From Faucicola mancuniensis (GTDB taxonomy: Bacteria; Pseudomonadota; Gammaproteobacteria; Pseudomonadales; Moraxellaceae): a stretch of 64,000 nt of DNA. Below, piece after piece: positions 55,031-63,290 of this stretch. Position numbers and translations under genes: made by a program. The stretch spans positions 1,674,001 through 1,738,000 of the forward strand of contig NZ_CP171363.1 of assembly GCF_046523945.1 (NCBI RefSeq), given 5' to 3'. The notes under the pieces are model-generated. The model worked only from the letters and a program-made list of their open reading frames with translations. It was not told the DNA's origin and did no database searches. Position 1 is the first letter of the stretch, and each line of letters starts with the position of its first letter.

Positions 55031-55738
55031 ATGTCAGAACAAGCAAACCAAGCGTCCATCACCACTACCCAAAACAGCCATGATTTGTTAGATTTTTTAC
55101 ATAATACCTTAAGCGATTGGCAAATTCACCGTTGCCAAGTGACCCACGACTTTATCAGCCAAAATGAACCGATGAAAATGATTTATCATTATGAACAATT
55201 GCCAGATGATATCAAAGCCAATATTCCGATGAATGGCGTGTTATTAAAGCGTTTTGATGAGTTAATCAGTCAATCAGATTTTGTAAAATTATTAAATATC
55301 GATATTAATCAAGTTAAAAAACCCTTTCAATTAAAATTTTATGGTAAACTGGTGATTTTTTATCAAAATCCAGAAGTTGCCTTGCGGATGCATTGGACAA
55401 ATACGCTCAAAAACTTTGAAATCATTGACGAAAAGACGCTAGAAAACGCAGTTAAACAAGCCTTTTATCATTGGCAACTGGTTGATAATGTAGAATTTAT
55501 TAACAAAACGCCCGACGTGGATTTTGTCATTTATAGTAATGCAAATGAAAATGCCGAAAATACATCAAATTTACCAACGATTGTTTGGCAAGGCGGGCAT
55601 AGCACGCAGTTTGAGCCATTGCCATCGGCTTTGGCGATTGGGTTACAAAAACAGTTGATGCAGTCAGATGTTGTGTTAAATCAATGGTTTGCACAAATTT
55701 TACAAAGTGCGTTAGATTGTGTAGCCGACAAGCGATAA
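55031..55738 (+). CDS. Protein of unknown function upstream of tolQ
   Basis: A 235-aa soluble-looking protein without signal peptide or membrane span. It is rich in Gln and Asn. No motif recognised; KPFQLKFYGKLVIFYQNPEV looks like a beta-rich segment and the C-terminus is helical. ATG 55031 has GAGAAA upstream. It lies about 100 bases before tolQ, in the place where ybgC is often found, but it lacks the hot-dog thioesterase motif. It may be cotranscribed with tol. Confidence 0.65.
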   Translation: MSEQANQASITTTQNSHDLLDFLHNTLSDWQIHRCQVTHDFISQNEPMKMIYHYEQLPDDIKANIPMNGVLLKRFDELISQSDFVKLLNIDINQVKKPFQLKFYGKLVIFYQNPEVALRMHWTNTLKNFEIIDEKTLENAVKQAFYHWQLVDNVEFINKTPDVDFVIYSNANENAENTSNLPTIVWQGGHSTQFEPLPSALAIGLQKQLMQSDVVLNQWFAQILQSALDCVADKR

Positions 55739-55834
55739 ATAGTGGTAAAATAATGAGTTTGAATTTGTTCATGGTTGGCAAAATTCAATCAATTTTTTAA
55801 TAAATATAATTTTTTTGTGAAGTATGGTTTAAAA

Positions 55835-56563
55835 ATGGAAGGTCAAATTGATATTTTAAGTTTAATTTTGCAGGCAAGTTTGTTTGTAAAATTGGTGATG
55901 GCGACATTGTTGTTGGCATCGCTGTTGTGTTGGGTGACGATTTTTCGGTTAAGTAGCCGTTTGTCCGAAGCCAATCAAGCCGATGAGCATTTTGAGCAAA
56001 CTTTTTGGTCTGGCATTGAATTGCCAACTTTGTATAAAGGCGTACAGGGCAACCAAGAGCGTAGCGGTCTTGAGCAGATATTTTTTATCGGTTTTACCGA
56101 ATTTTTAAAATTACGCCGAACTCGCCAGTCCAAAAGTGATAGCATTGATGGCGTGGAGCGAAAGTTGCGTGTGGGCTTGGGTCGTCAGCAGTTGGAGCTT
56201 GAGCAGGGGTTGCCTTTGCTTGCTAGTATTGCGTCTGTGTCGCCTTATGTGGGGCTGTTGGGGACGGTTTGGGGGATTATGGTGGCGTTTATGGGGCTGT
56301 CATCATCTAGCCAAGCGACTTTGTCGGCAGTCGCCCCTGGTATTGCCGAAGCCTTGATTGCGACTGCATTGGGCTTGTTTGCGGCGATTCCTGCGGCATT
56401 GGCGTTTAACCATTTTACCGCCAAAACCGAAAAAGTGTACCAGAGCCGAGCGTTATTTTGTGATGAAATGACGGGTATGTTATTGCGTGAAACGTCTGAT
56501 GATGGTAACAATACATCAAATGCGGTGAACGTTTCACAAATTCAAAATCCTATTAGTCAGTGA
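55835..56563 (+). CDS. tolQ: Tol-Pal system proton-channel subunit TolQ
   Basis: A 242-aa inner-membrane protein with three spans (about 16-38, 125-150, 165-190). The conserved part ASVSPYVGLLGTVWGIMVAF and APGIAEALIATALGLFAAIP is the TolQ/ExbB signature. With TolR it uses proton flow to drive TolA in outer-membrane constriction at division. The start is uncertain: ATG 55835 fits the family; GTG 55817 or TTG 55775 would lengthen it. Confidence 0.93.
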   Translation: MEGQIDILSLILQASLFVKLVMATLLLASLLCWVTIFRLSSRLSEANQADEHFEQTFWSGIELPTLYKGVQGNQERSGLEQIFFIGFTEFLKLRRTRQSKSDSIDGVERKLRVGLGRQQLELEQGLPLLASIASVSPYVGLLGTVWGIMVAFMGLSSSSQATLSAVAPGIAEALIATALGLFAAIPAALAFNHFTAKTEKVYQSRALFCDEMTGMLLRETSDDGNNTSNAVNVSQIQNPISQ

Positions 56564-56600
56564 TTTTACAAACCAGTCATTTTACAAAATAGGAAATGTG

Positions 56601-57098
56601 ATGAAAGCGAACCCTTTTAGCCGTTCTTCTGCCAAAAAAGTCAATGCAGGCATGAATGTCGTGCCGTATATTGATGTCATGCTGGTGCTATTGGTGATTT
56701 TTATGGTCACTGCCCCCATGCTCACAACAGGCGTGGATATCAATTTGCCAAAAGCTCAGACCAAAGCGATTGAACAAGGCACGCAAATGCCTGTGATTGT
56801 GTCGTTAGATGCCAATGGCGATTTGTATTTGTCATATCAAGACAAAACTGATGAGCCGATGAGCCAACGAGAGTTGATTAATACTTTGACTGATTTGCAA
56901 AAATTGCCAGAATATCAAGCCGAAGATGGCAAATCCAACATGAATGTGATGGTAAATGCCGACCAAAATAACAATTATGGCGATGTGATGATATTAATGG
57001 CAAAATTGCAACAAGCAGGTATCCAAAAAGTCGGACTTTTGACTGCACCGCCAAGTGCGAACAAATCACAAAAAAAACAAAAACAAACAGATGAATAA
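56601..57098 (+). CDS. tolR: Tol-Pal system subunit TolR
   Basis: A 165-aa protein. One span holds the proton-binding Asp in NVVPYIDVMLVLLVIFMVTA. The periplasmic domain ends in NNYGDVMILMAKLQQAGIQKV, typical of TolR/ExbD. AGGAAA lies seven bases before ATG 56601. It follows tolQ by 37 bases. Confidence 0.94.
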   Translation: MKANPFSRSSAKKVNAGMNVVPYIDVMLVLLVIFMVTAPMLTTGVDINLPKAQTKAIEQGTQMPVIVSLDANGDLYLSYQDKTDEPMSQRELINTLTDLQKLPEYQAEDGKSNMNVMVNADQNNNYGDVMILMAKLQQAGIQKVGLLTAPPSANKSQKKQKQTDE

Positions 57099-57148
57099 AA
57101 TCATAAACAACTATTGATAAAAATTTGTTGATAAAAATAGAGAAAACC

Positions 57149-58084
57149 ATGTATCCAGAAGTTACCTCCGTTTATGTGCCTGTTAAAACTCCTGATTATC
57201 GTGTGTGGGCGATTTTGTTGAGCATTTTGGGGCATGGTTTGCTTGTCGGTGGGATTTTGTATTTTCACAACGAAGCCCCACCGCCACCGATGGAAACGGT
57301 GCTGATTTCGCCTGAAGAGCTTGCCGATATCCAAGGTCAAATCCAAGCCAATCAACAAAACAACGCCAATCAAGCAGGTGGAATGCCAACGGCTCAAACC
57401 GCACCGACCACCAATCCTGAAACTGAAAAACTCATGCAACAAATCGCTGAGCAAGAAGCCCAGTTTCAAGCCAATCAAGCCAAAATCGCAGAACAAATTG
57501 ACCAAGAATTTATGCAAGAGCAACAAGCGATTGTAGAACAACTTGACCAAGAATTTGCCGAAAAACAAGCACAACTTGCCGAGCATAAACAAGCCGAAAG
57601 TAACATTGATGAGATAGAAGCCAATTTGCGTGCCCAAATGGAAGAAGCCAAACGTGCCAATCAAGAACGCATTGACAGCCAGCGTATCAAAATTGAAAGT
57701 AAAGATTTGTCCACCAATGGCGAACGCTTGCCAAACGCACAAAGCAATAGCTCAAACAGCAATGCAAATAACAACGCAGGCAACGACACGGCAAGACGTG
57801 GGGCAATCAGTGGTACGAATGTCGCAAGTTATCGTGATTCTATCGTGTCAAAAATTTATAGCAACTGGAATCCACCGACCAACAGTAATGGCAAGGTTTT
57901 GCGTGTTACCATTCGCCTATCGCCATCAGGTGCGGTGCTGTCCACTAACCTAAACGCAAGCGACCCATTTAGCAAAAGTTTGCAAGAAGCGATTAACAAA
58001 TCCAGTCCTTTGCCAGTGCCAAGCGACCCAGAAGTGTTTCAAAAAAGTTTTGCCAGTTTAACATTAAGATTTGAAGGACAATAA
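57149..58084 (+). CDS. tolA: Tol-Pal system protein TolA
   Basis: A 311-aa protein. An N-terminal span (about 20-40, WAILLSILGHGLLVGGILYF), with the SHLGH-like motif present as LGHG, anchors it. A long Gln/Ala/Glu-rich helix (about 50-195) crosses the periplasm. The C-terminal domain (about 225-311; YRDSIVSKIYSNWNPPTNSN, VLRVTIRLSPSGAVLS) binds TolB and Pal. ATG 57149 has AGAG seven bases upstream. Confidence 0.92.
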   Translation: MYPEVTSVYVPVKTPDYRVWAILLSILGHGLLVGGILYFHNEAPPPPMETVLISPEELADIQGQIQANQQNNANQAGGMPTAQTAPTTNPETEKLMQQIAEQEAQFQANQAKIAEQIDQEFMQEQQAIVEQLDQEFAEKQAQLAEHKQAESNIDEIEANLRAQMEEAKRANQERIDSQRIKIESKDLSTNGERLPNAQSNSSNSNANNNAGNDTARRGAISGTNVASYRDSIVSKIYSNWNPPTNSNGKVLRVTIRLSPSGAVLSTNLNASDPFSKSLQEAINKSSPLPVPSDPEVFQKSFASLTLRFEGQ

Positions 58085-58152
58085 ATAATCCTTTACAATC
58101 TTGCTAAAATCATTTAACTTTTAATTTTTTAAGGAATTTTAAGGAAATTATC

Positions 58153-59457
58153 ATGTCAAATTTAAAAACCACTTTTTCAACATCAGCCTTAGCAACAGGC
58201 TTGTTATTGGCGGTGTCCACATTCACAAGCCAAGTCGCTTTGGCAGAAGACGAACTGGTTATCTCAAAAGTCGCCCCGCGCTCTAACACCCAAATTGCGA
58301 TTGTACCTTTTGCAGGGGCAAAAGGCGTATCAGACGTTGCTGAAAATTACTTGACAAATATCGGTCAATTAGCAGGTAGCGACAGCCTACCAGAAACGCC
58401 CGCCAGCAGTGGCGAAGTGCATTTAGAGCTGTGGCAAGCCCGCCAAGTGCCGTATTTGGTCGTAGGAAATAGCCGAAGCAACCGTGGCGATGTGGAAATT
58501 AACTTTGAAGTGATTGATGTAAAAACTGGACAAATTTTGGGCGGTGGCGTTCAAAAAGAAAAAACCAAAAATAATCCGCAAGCCTTGCGTTTAACCAGTG
58601 CCAAAGTTGCCGACAAAATTATGGAATTAATCACAGGCATTAAAGGCGATTTTTCAGGTAAAATCGCTTATGTGGTGGAACAAGGCACTGGCAAAAACCG
58701 CAAATCAAGCCTTGTGGTATCAGACGTGGACGGTTATAACCCACAAATTATCCGCAGTGTACAAGGCTCCATCAAAGCCTTAAACCCATCGGCAAACGGC
58801 AGGCAGTTTACTTTTGTTGAGCAACAGTACAACGGCTATCCTGTGGTATATGTCGCTGATGTGTTGGGCGGTTCGGCAAGTTTGGTAACGCCTTATAAAG
58901 CCAATAACTTGGGCGGTGCGATTTCGCCAGACGGTACACAACTATTGTTTAGTAGTGACAAAGACGGTAATCCAGATATTTATCTTGCCAGTAGCAATGG
59001 TGGCAATCCAAGACGCTTAACCAACAGCCCTGCCCCTGATATGTACCCAAGTTGGTCGCCTGACGGCAAGTCATTCGTGTTCACATCAGACCGTCATGGC
59101 AACAATCGTGGACAAGTGTTTAGATATAACATCGCCACAGGGCAGACCCAACAGCTTACCAGTGGCGGTCTAAACAGCATGGCTCGTATCAGCAATGACG
59201 GCAAAAAAATGAGCTATCTGGCAGGTACAAACAGTGGCGTGGCGCGTGATTTTACTACAGGTGCGGTGCAATCTATTAACAATGCAGGTATGAGCGAAGC
59301 CCCAAGTATCTCGCCAAACGGTCAGCATTATATTTATTCAACTCGCAATGCCATTACCATCTCTACCAAAGGCAATACCGTAAGCATTAACCCAAGCCAA
59401 AACGGTGTGCCAAAAGGCACGATTTATGGTCCAATTTGGTTAAACCCAAATCGTTAA
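58153..59457 (+). CDS. tolB: Tol-Pal system protein TolB
   Basis: A 434-aa periplasmic protein. A signal peptide (about 1-31, cleavage near ALA-EDE) precedes the N-terminal domain (about 32-170) and a six-bladed beta-propeller. Blades are readable by repeated SPDG motifs (AISPDGTQLLFSSDKDGNPD, SWSPDGKSFVFTSDRHG). It binds Pal and TolA. AAGGAAATT lies before ATG 58153. Confidence 0.96.
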   Translation: MSNLKTTFSTSALATGLLLAVSTFTSQVALAEDELVISKVAPRSNTQIAIVPFAGAKGVSDVAENYLTNIGQLAGSDSLPETPASSGEVHLELWQARQVPYLVVGNSRSNRGDVEINFEVIDVKTGQILGGGVQKEKTKNNPQALRLTSAKVADKIMELITGIKGDFSGKIAYVVEQGTGKNRKSSLVVSDVDGYNPQIIRSVQGSIKALNPSANGRQFTFVEQQYNGYPVVYVADVLGGSASLVTPYKANNLGGAISPDGTQLLFSSDKDGNPDIYLASSNGGNPRRLTNSPAPDMYPSWSPDGKSFVFTSDRHGNNRGQVFRYNIATGQTQQLTSGGLNSMARISNDGKKMSYLAGTNSGVARDFTTGAVQSINNAGMSEAPSISPNGQHYIYSTRNAITISTKGNTVSINPSQNGVPKGTIYGPIWLNPNR

Positions 59458-59458
59458 T

Positions 59459-60469
59459 ATGCATAGTTTTAGTATGATGGCAATGACAAAATTAAAATCT
59501 GTCATTGCCTTGTTGTGTGTGGTGTTTTTGACGTTGTTTTTGACTGCGTGCCAAACTTTGCATTTGCCAAATCAACAAAACACCGCTAAACCGCTTGCCA
59601 AAGAGCATTGGGCGTTTATCGTTTATGATAAAAGCCAAAATCGCTCGCACCTGATGCAAAGTGACACCACAGGCAACCATGTACAGACCTTGCTGTCGGT
59701 AACAGGCAAAATCTCAGGATTAAACCCAAGTTTTGATTTTAGCCAACTGATTTATACCTTGCAAGACCGCAGTTTTCCCATGTTGTATCGTTTTGATAGA
59801 CAACAAAATTTGCCGTTTTTGCTGGTGGAAAAACGTGCCAATTATTTTGGAGCAAGTCTATCACCTGACAATCAAAAATTGTTATTTTCGGCAACTTTTG
59901 CCGACAGTCCTGATATTTTTATCCAAGATTTTGATAACAGTTTTCCACAAAAAACCCAACAAAATTATACCAATTTAGCCGAAAACCTTAGCCAAAAACC
60001 TGCCATTGACATCTCGCCTGCGTGGTCGCCCGATGGCAAATCGTTTGTGTTTGTGTCGGACAAAAACAGCAATCAGCCAAAACTTTACCATTATCATTTT
60101 GACAATCAAAGCAGTGAACGCATTGGCAAGTTTGGCTATGAAGCCAACGTTCGCTACAGTCCAACGGGCAAAATGCTTACCTTTTTTACCCAACAAAAAA
60201 TTCAAAACAAAACCGTTTGGCAAAATATGTTGATGGATTTGGACAGCAAAGCCACCATCAGCGTGCGTGATGACGCTTTGGCGGATTTTGTCAATTTTTC
60301 GCCCACGGGGGATTTTTTGATTTATCCGTTTTATCAACAAATCATCGTGATGACAACGCCCACCATCACAAATGGCAAATTTAGCCCAATTTTGCAAAAA
60401 AATAGTTTTATTATCAAAGGTTTGCCAAATAACAGCGTGATTAAAGAAGTGGTTTGGTTAAAAAATTAA
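59459..60469 (+). CDS. TolB-like beta-propeller lipoprotein
   Basis: A 336-aa lipoprotein whose signal peptide ends in FLTAC (Cys31). Several TolB/PD40-like blades follow (GASLSPDNQKLLFSATFADS, AWSPDGKSFVFVSDKNSN, RYSPTGKMLTFF, NFSPTGDFLIYPF). It has only the propeller, without the N-terminal TolB domain that contacts TolA. It starts one base after the tolB stop, so it is translationally coupled and cotranscribed with tolB; an in-frame ATG at 59486 is an alternative start. It sits where pal is normally found. It may be a tolB duplication that acquired a lipid anchor and could interact with Pal or lipoproteins at the outer membrane. Role not known. Confidence 0.8.
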   Translation: MHSFSMMAMTKLKSVIALLCVVFLTLFLTACQTLHLPNQQNTAKPLAKEHWAFIVYDKSQNRSHLMQSDTTGNHVQTLLSVTGKISGLNPSFDFSQLIYTLQDRSFPMLYRFDRQQNLPFLLVEKRANYFGASLSPDNQKLLFSATFADSPDIFIQDFDNSFPQKTQQNYTNLAENLSQKPAIDISPAWSPDGKSFVFVSDKNSNQPKLYHYHFDNQSSERIGKFGYEANVRYSPTGKMLTFFTQQKIQNKTVWQNMLMDLDSKATISVRDDALADFVNFSPTGDFLIYPFYQQIIVMTTPTITNGKFSPILQKNSFIIKGLPNNSVIKEVVWLKN

Positions 60470-60548
60470 CAAAAATTTGCTATTTGAATTTTTGCCAAAA
60501 ATCCCCATTTTTAATGTATCTGTATTTTCATTAAAAGTGAACAAAAAT

Positions 60549-61118
60549 ATGCCAATTGATATCCAAGAAGCCAAGCGACAACGCCCATCATCAAACAATC
60601 GTCCATCAACAAGCAATACACAAAACCAAAAATTTGACGAACCTTTGTTTAGCACCAATCCATTGCCACCTGTGCAGTCGTCTTATTCGGTTTTGAGTCA
60701 AAACCAAAATTACCAGCAAAATCAAATCGTTACCGAAGATTTGATTCGTTACAATCATATTACCTATGCGTTGGCGGTGTTTAGTTATTTTACCGCAGGG
60801 CTGACGTGGGTGATTCCGATTGTGATGAACTATGCCAAACGGGACGAAGCTCACCATACTTGGCTGTACAGCCATTTTGATTGGCAGATTAAGACTTTTT
60901 GGTATAGTGTGTTTTTTGGCGGTATTGGCATTATTTTGATGTTGTTTGGCTTTGGTACAGCATTTTTGGGTATGCTTATGCAAAATGATACCTTACTTGG
61001 CAGTAGTGGGCTGGCGGGGATTTTTGGTTTGTTGATTTTTATTGTGGTGATTATTTGGCATTTTTATCGCATGGTGCGTGGTTGGGTGGCGTTAAATAAC
61101 CGCAGAGCCGTGCCATAA
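60549..61118 (+). CDS. Small polytopic membrane protein (DUF4870-like)
   Basis: A 189-aa protein. The N-terminal 70 residues are polar and Ser/Asn/Pro/Gln-rich. Three spans follow (about 78-100, 117-143, 152-175), with the motif NYAKRDEAHHTWLYSHFDWQ between them. That motif recalls DUF4870/TIGR-type small membrane proteins that occur near membrane-homeostasis genes. ATG 60549 is chosen; longer forms start with TTG. It follows the TolB-like gene by 79 bases and may belong to the tol operon. Confidence 0.7.
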   Translation: MPIDIQEAKRQRPSSNNRPSTSNTQNQKFDEPLFSTNPLPPVQSSYSVLSQNQNYQQNQIVTEDLIRYNHITYALAVFSYFTAGLTWVIPIVMNYAKRDEAHHTWLYSHFDWQIKTFWYSVFFGGIGIILMLFGFGTAFLGMLMQNDTLLGSSGLAGIFGLLIFIVVIIWHFYRMVRGWVALNNRRAVP

Positions 61119-61489
61119 TTTTTATTTTTTATGTGTATTTTGTGTTTAACATTGGTATAATAGTGTGAGAGCCTGTATTCACAACATTACGCTGTCAAAA
61201 TTTGATGAATAATGAAAAAATATTTATTTGCTTTTGCATGAAAAATGGCTAAATCTTGTTTTTCTTCGTCAAAAGCTTGCTTGATAGAATGTCTATCAAT
61301 CTTCGCTTTTTCCTTGAAAAATTGGCGATTTTTCGCATTTTTCATTGTAAAAATATTATAAACACAGGTTCTAATTGATTAATCAGGCGTGGGCTTGCCA
61401 ATCATTTTTAGGAAGAATGGGTTAGTCGGTTTTATAAATGAATGTCATGTTAAATTTTTTGCTAAACTGCTAAAAGAGATATATTCGCT
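61119..61489. other. Intergenic region before pyrD, mostly a repeat element
   Basis: 371 bp. The paired MITE-like element (61168-61372) fills more than half. The rest contains no convincing open frame. The pyrD promoter must lie in or after the element, but I could not place it. Confidence 0.6.
61168..61372. repeat. Paired MITE-like element, 205 bp
   Basis: The left end AGAGCCTGTATTCACAACAT and right end ATATTATAAACACAGGTTCT are imperfect inverted copies. The left end is one base off the family consensus, the right end is more diverged. The interior is AT-rich with a small palindrome (TTGATAGAATGTCTATCAA, 61281-61299) and no open frame. Confidence 0.75.
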
Positions 61490-62512
61490 ATGTATGGTTT
61501 GCTCCGCCACTTTTTGTTAAAAACTGACCCAGAAAAAGCCCATGAAATGACCCTGTCCATGTTAGCCAAATCCCAAAAAATGGGCGTGGCAGGCCTGTTA
61601 TACGACCATGTTGAACTGCCAACCATGTGTATGGGCTTGCATTTTCGCAATCCTGTCGGTTTGGCGGCAGGGCTTGACAAAAATGGCGAATACATTGATG
61701 CGTTGGCGGCGTTGGGCTTTGGGTTTATAGAAATCGGTACGGTAACACCAAAACCGCAAGATGGCAATCCAAAACCCCGTCTGTTTCGCATTGAAGAACA
61801 AAAAGCCATTATCAACCGTATGGGTTTTAACAATAAAGGCGTGGATTATCTGATTAACCAAGTCAAACATAGCCAATTTCAAGGCATTTTGGGTATTAAC
61901 ATCGGCAAAAATGCCAGCACCCCTGTGGAAAATGCCCTTGATGATTATCTATATTGCCTTGAGCGAGTTTATCCTTTTGCATCCTACATCACAGTGAATA
62001 TTTCATCACCGAACACCAAAAATTTGCGTGATTTACAAAGTGGCGAAGCCTTGACCGCTTTGTTAAACGGTATCAAAAACCGCCACAGTCAGCTTGCCAC
62101 TCAGCACCAATATTATGTGCCATTAGTGTTAAAAGTCGCCCCAGATTTGGACGAAAGCCAAATTGATTATATTGCCAAAGAGTTAATCCAGTTTGAAATT
62201 GATGGTCTGATTACCACCAATACCACCTTAAGCCGTCATGGTGTGGAAGACTACCCTACAAGCCAAGAAGCAGGCGGTCTGTCAGGCAGTCCACTCAGTG
62301 CCATGAGTACCCAAATTTTAGCCCAGTTTGCCGAGCAATTGGACGACAAAGTCGCCTTAATCGGCGTGGGCGGTATTGATAACGGACAAAAAGCGGTGAA
62401 TAAAATCCAAGCAGGTGCGTCATTGGTGCAGTTGTATAGCGGTCTGATTTATGAAGGGCCTAAATTAATTGGCGATTGTGTGGAATCAATTGAGCAGTTT
62501 GGTTTAAATTAA
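61490..62512 (+). CDS. pyrD: Dihydroorotate dehydrogenase (quinone), class 2
   Basis: A 340-aa membrane-associated flavoenzyme that oxidises dihydroorotate to orotate. It has the class-2 N-terminal helix (LLRHFLLKTDPEKAHEMTLS), FMN-binding NPVGLAAGLDKNG, the catalytic Ser region in VNISSPNTKNLRDLQ, and LIGVGGIDNG near the C-terminus. ATG 61490 has AAGAGAT upstream. Confidence 0.96.
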   Translation: MYGLLRHFLLKTDPEKAHEMTLSMLAKSQKMGVAGLLYDHVELPTMCMGLHFRNPVGLAAGLDKNGEYIDALAALGFGFIEIGTVTPKPQDGNPKPRLFRIEEQKAIINRMGFNNKGVDYLINQVKHSQFQGILGINIGKNASTPVENALDDYLYCLERVYPFASYITVNISSPNTKNLRDLQSGEALTALLNGIKNRHSQLATQHQYYVPLVLKVAPDLDESQIDYIAKELIQFEIDGLITTNTTLSRHGVEDYPTSQEAGGLSGSPLSAMSTQILAQFAEQLDDKVALIGVGGIDNGQKAVNKIQAGASLVQLYSGLIYEGPKLIGDCVESIEQFGLN

Positions 62513-62564
62513 TGATTATTTTTTTAAATAATTTTAAAAATTCTTTCATAAAAAGGTAATCCAT

Positions 62565-63113
62565 TTGTCAGTATTGGATATTTTTATTTTGGTGGCTTTG
62601 GTGCTTGGGCTGTGGCGTGGCTTTCAGACAGGTTTGTTACGTTCGTTGGTGGGCTTATTTGGTTGGTTATTTGCTTTGATTTTTGCCACCTTTTTTGCCA
62701 AACCTTTTTCGCCATTTTTGGCAGGTTTTTTTGACAGTCAGATTATTACTTTAGTCGCTTCGTTCGTGGTGGTGGCGTTGTTTGTGTTGATTGGTCTGCA
62801 TTTGATTTTGTGGGTCATGAGCCATACTTTAAAAGGGCTAAAATTGGGTTTTTTGGACAAAATCACAGGGGCGATTTGTGGCGTTGGCAAAAATTTGTTG
62901 GTAATTTTGTTGTTGATGAGTGTGATTGTGCCTTTTGTACAAAATGCCAATTTTTGGAAAAATTCGGTGATTGCCCCTGCTTTGTTGCCTTTAACACCGT
63001 TTGCGGTGGATTTGTCCAAAAAAATTGGCGAACAAGTGCAACAAAACAGCCAAAAAGGGTTTGACACTTTAGACAAAGCAAGCCAAGAAGCAAATCAAGC
63101 CGTTGGGCGTTAA
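62565..63113 (+). CDS. cvpA: CvpA-family membrane protein
   Basis: A 182-aa protein with four spans in the N-terminal 130 residues and a polar Gln/Lys tail. The motif LVALVLGLWRGFQTGLLRSL is typical of CvpA. TTG 62565 is the start with AAGGT eight bases upstream. cvpA and purF are neighbours in many gammaproteobacteria; here a repeat element lies between them. Confidence 0.88.
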   Translation: MSVLDIFILVALVLGLWRGFQTGLLRSLVGLFGWLFALIFATFFAKPFSPFLAGFFDSQIITLVASFVVVALFVLIGLHLILWVMSHTLKGLKLGFLDKITGAICGVGKNLLVILLLMSVIVPFVQNANFWKNSVIAPALLPLTPFAVDLSKKIGEQVQQNSQKGFDTLDKASQEANQAVGR

Positions 63114-63158
63114 GTTGTTTATCAAATCAGTTTTATAGAAAAATTTTTAAGTTTATTT

Positions 63159-63256
63159 AGAACCTGTATTCACAACGTTTTTGCGATGAAAAAGCAAATA
63201 AATGTTTGTTAAAAACCTGTAAAAGTTTACTGCGTAATGTTGTGAATACAGGTTCT
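63159..63256. repeat. Paired MITE-like element, 98 bp
   Basis: The left end AGAACCTGTATTCACAACGT (63159-63178) and the right end ATGTTGTGAATACAGGTTCT (63237-63256) are nearly perfect inverted copies around about 58 bp. There is no open frame. It is inserted between cvpA and purF, 34 bases before the purF start. Confidence 0.85.
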
Positions 63257-63290
63257 TGCATAACTATTTAACCAATCTTAAGGGGTTTTT

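Noticed and set aside
60549..61118. pal gene after the TolB-like gene
   Set aside because: The product is a polytopic membrane protein without OmpA-like domain or lipobox.
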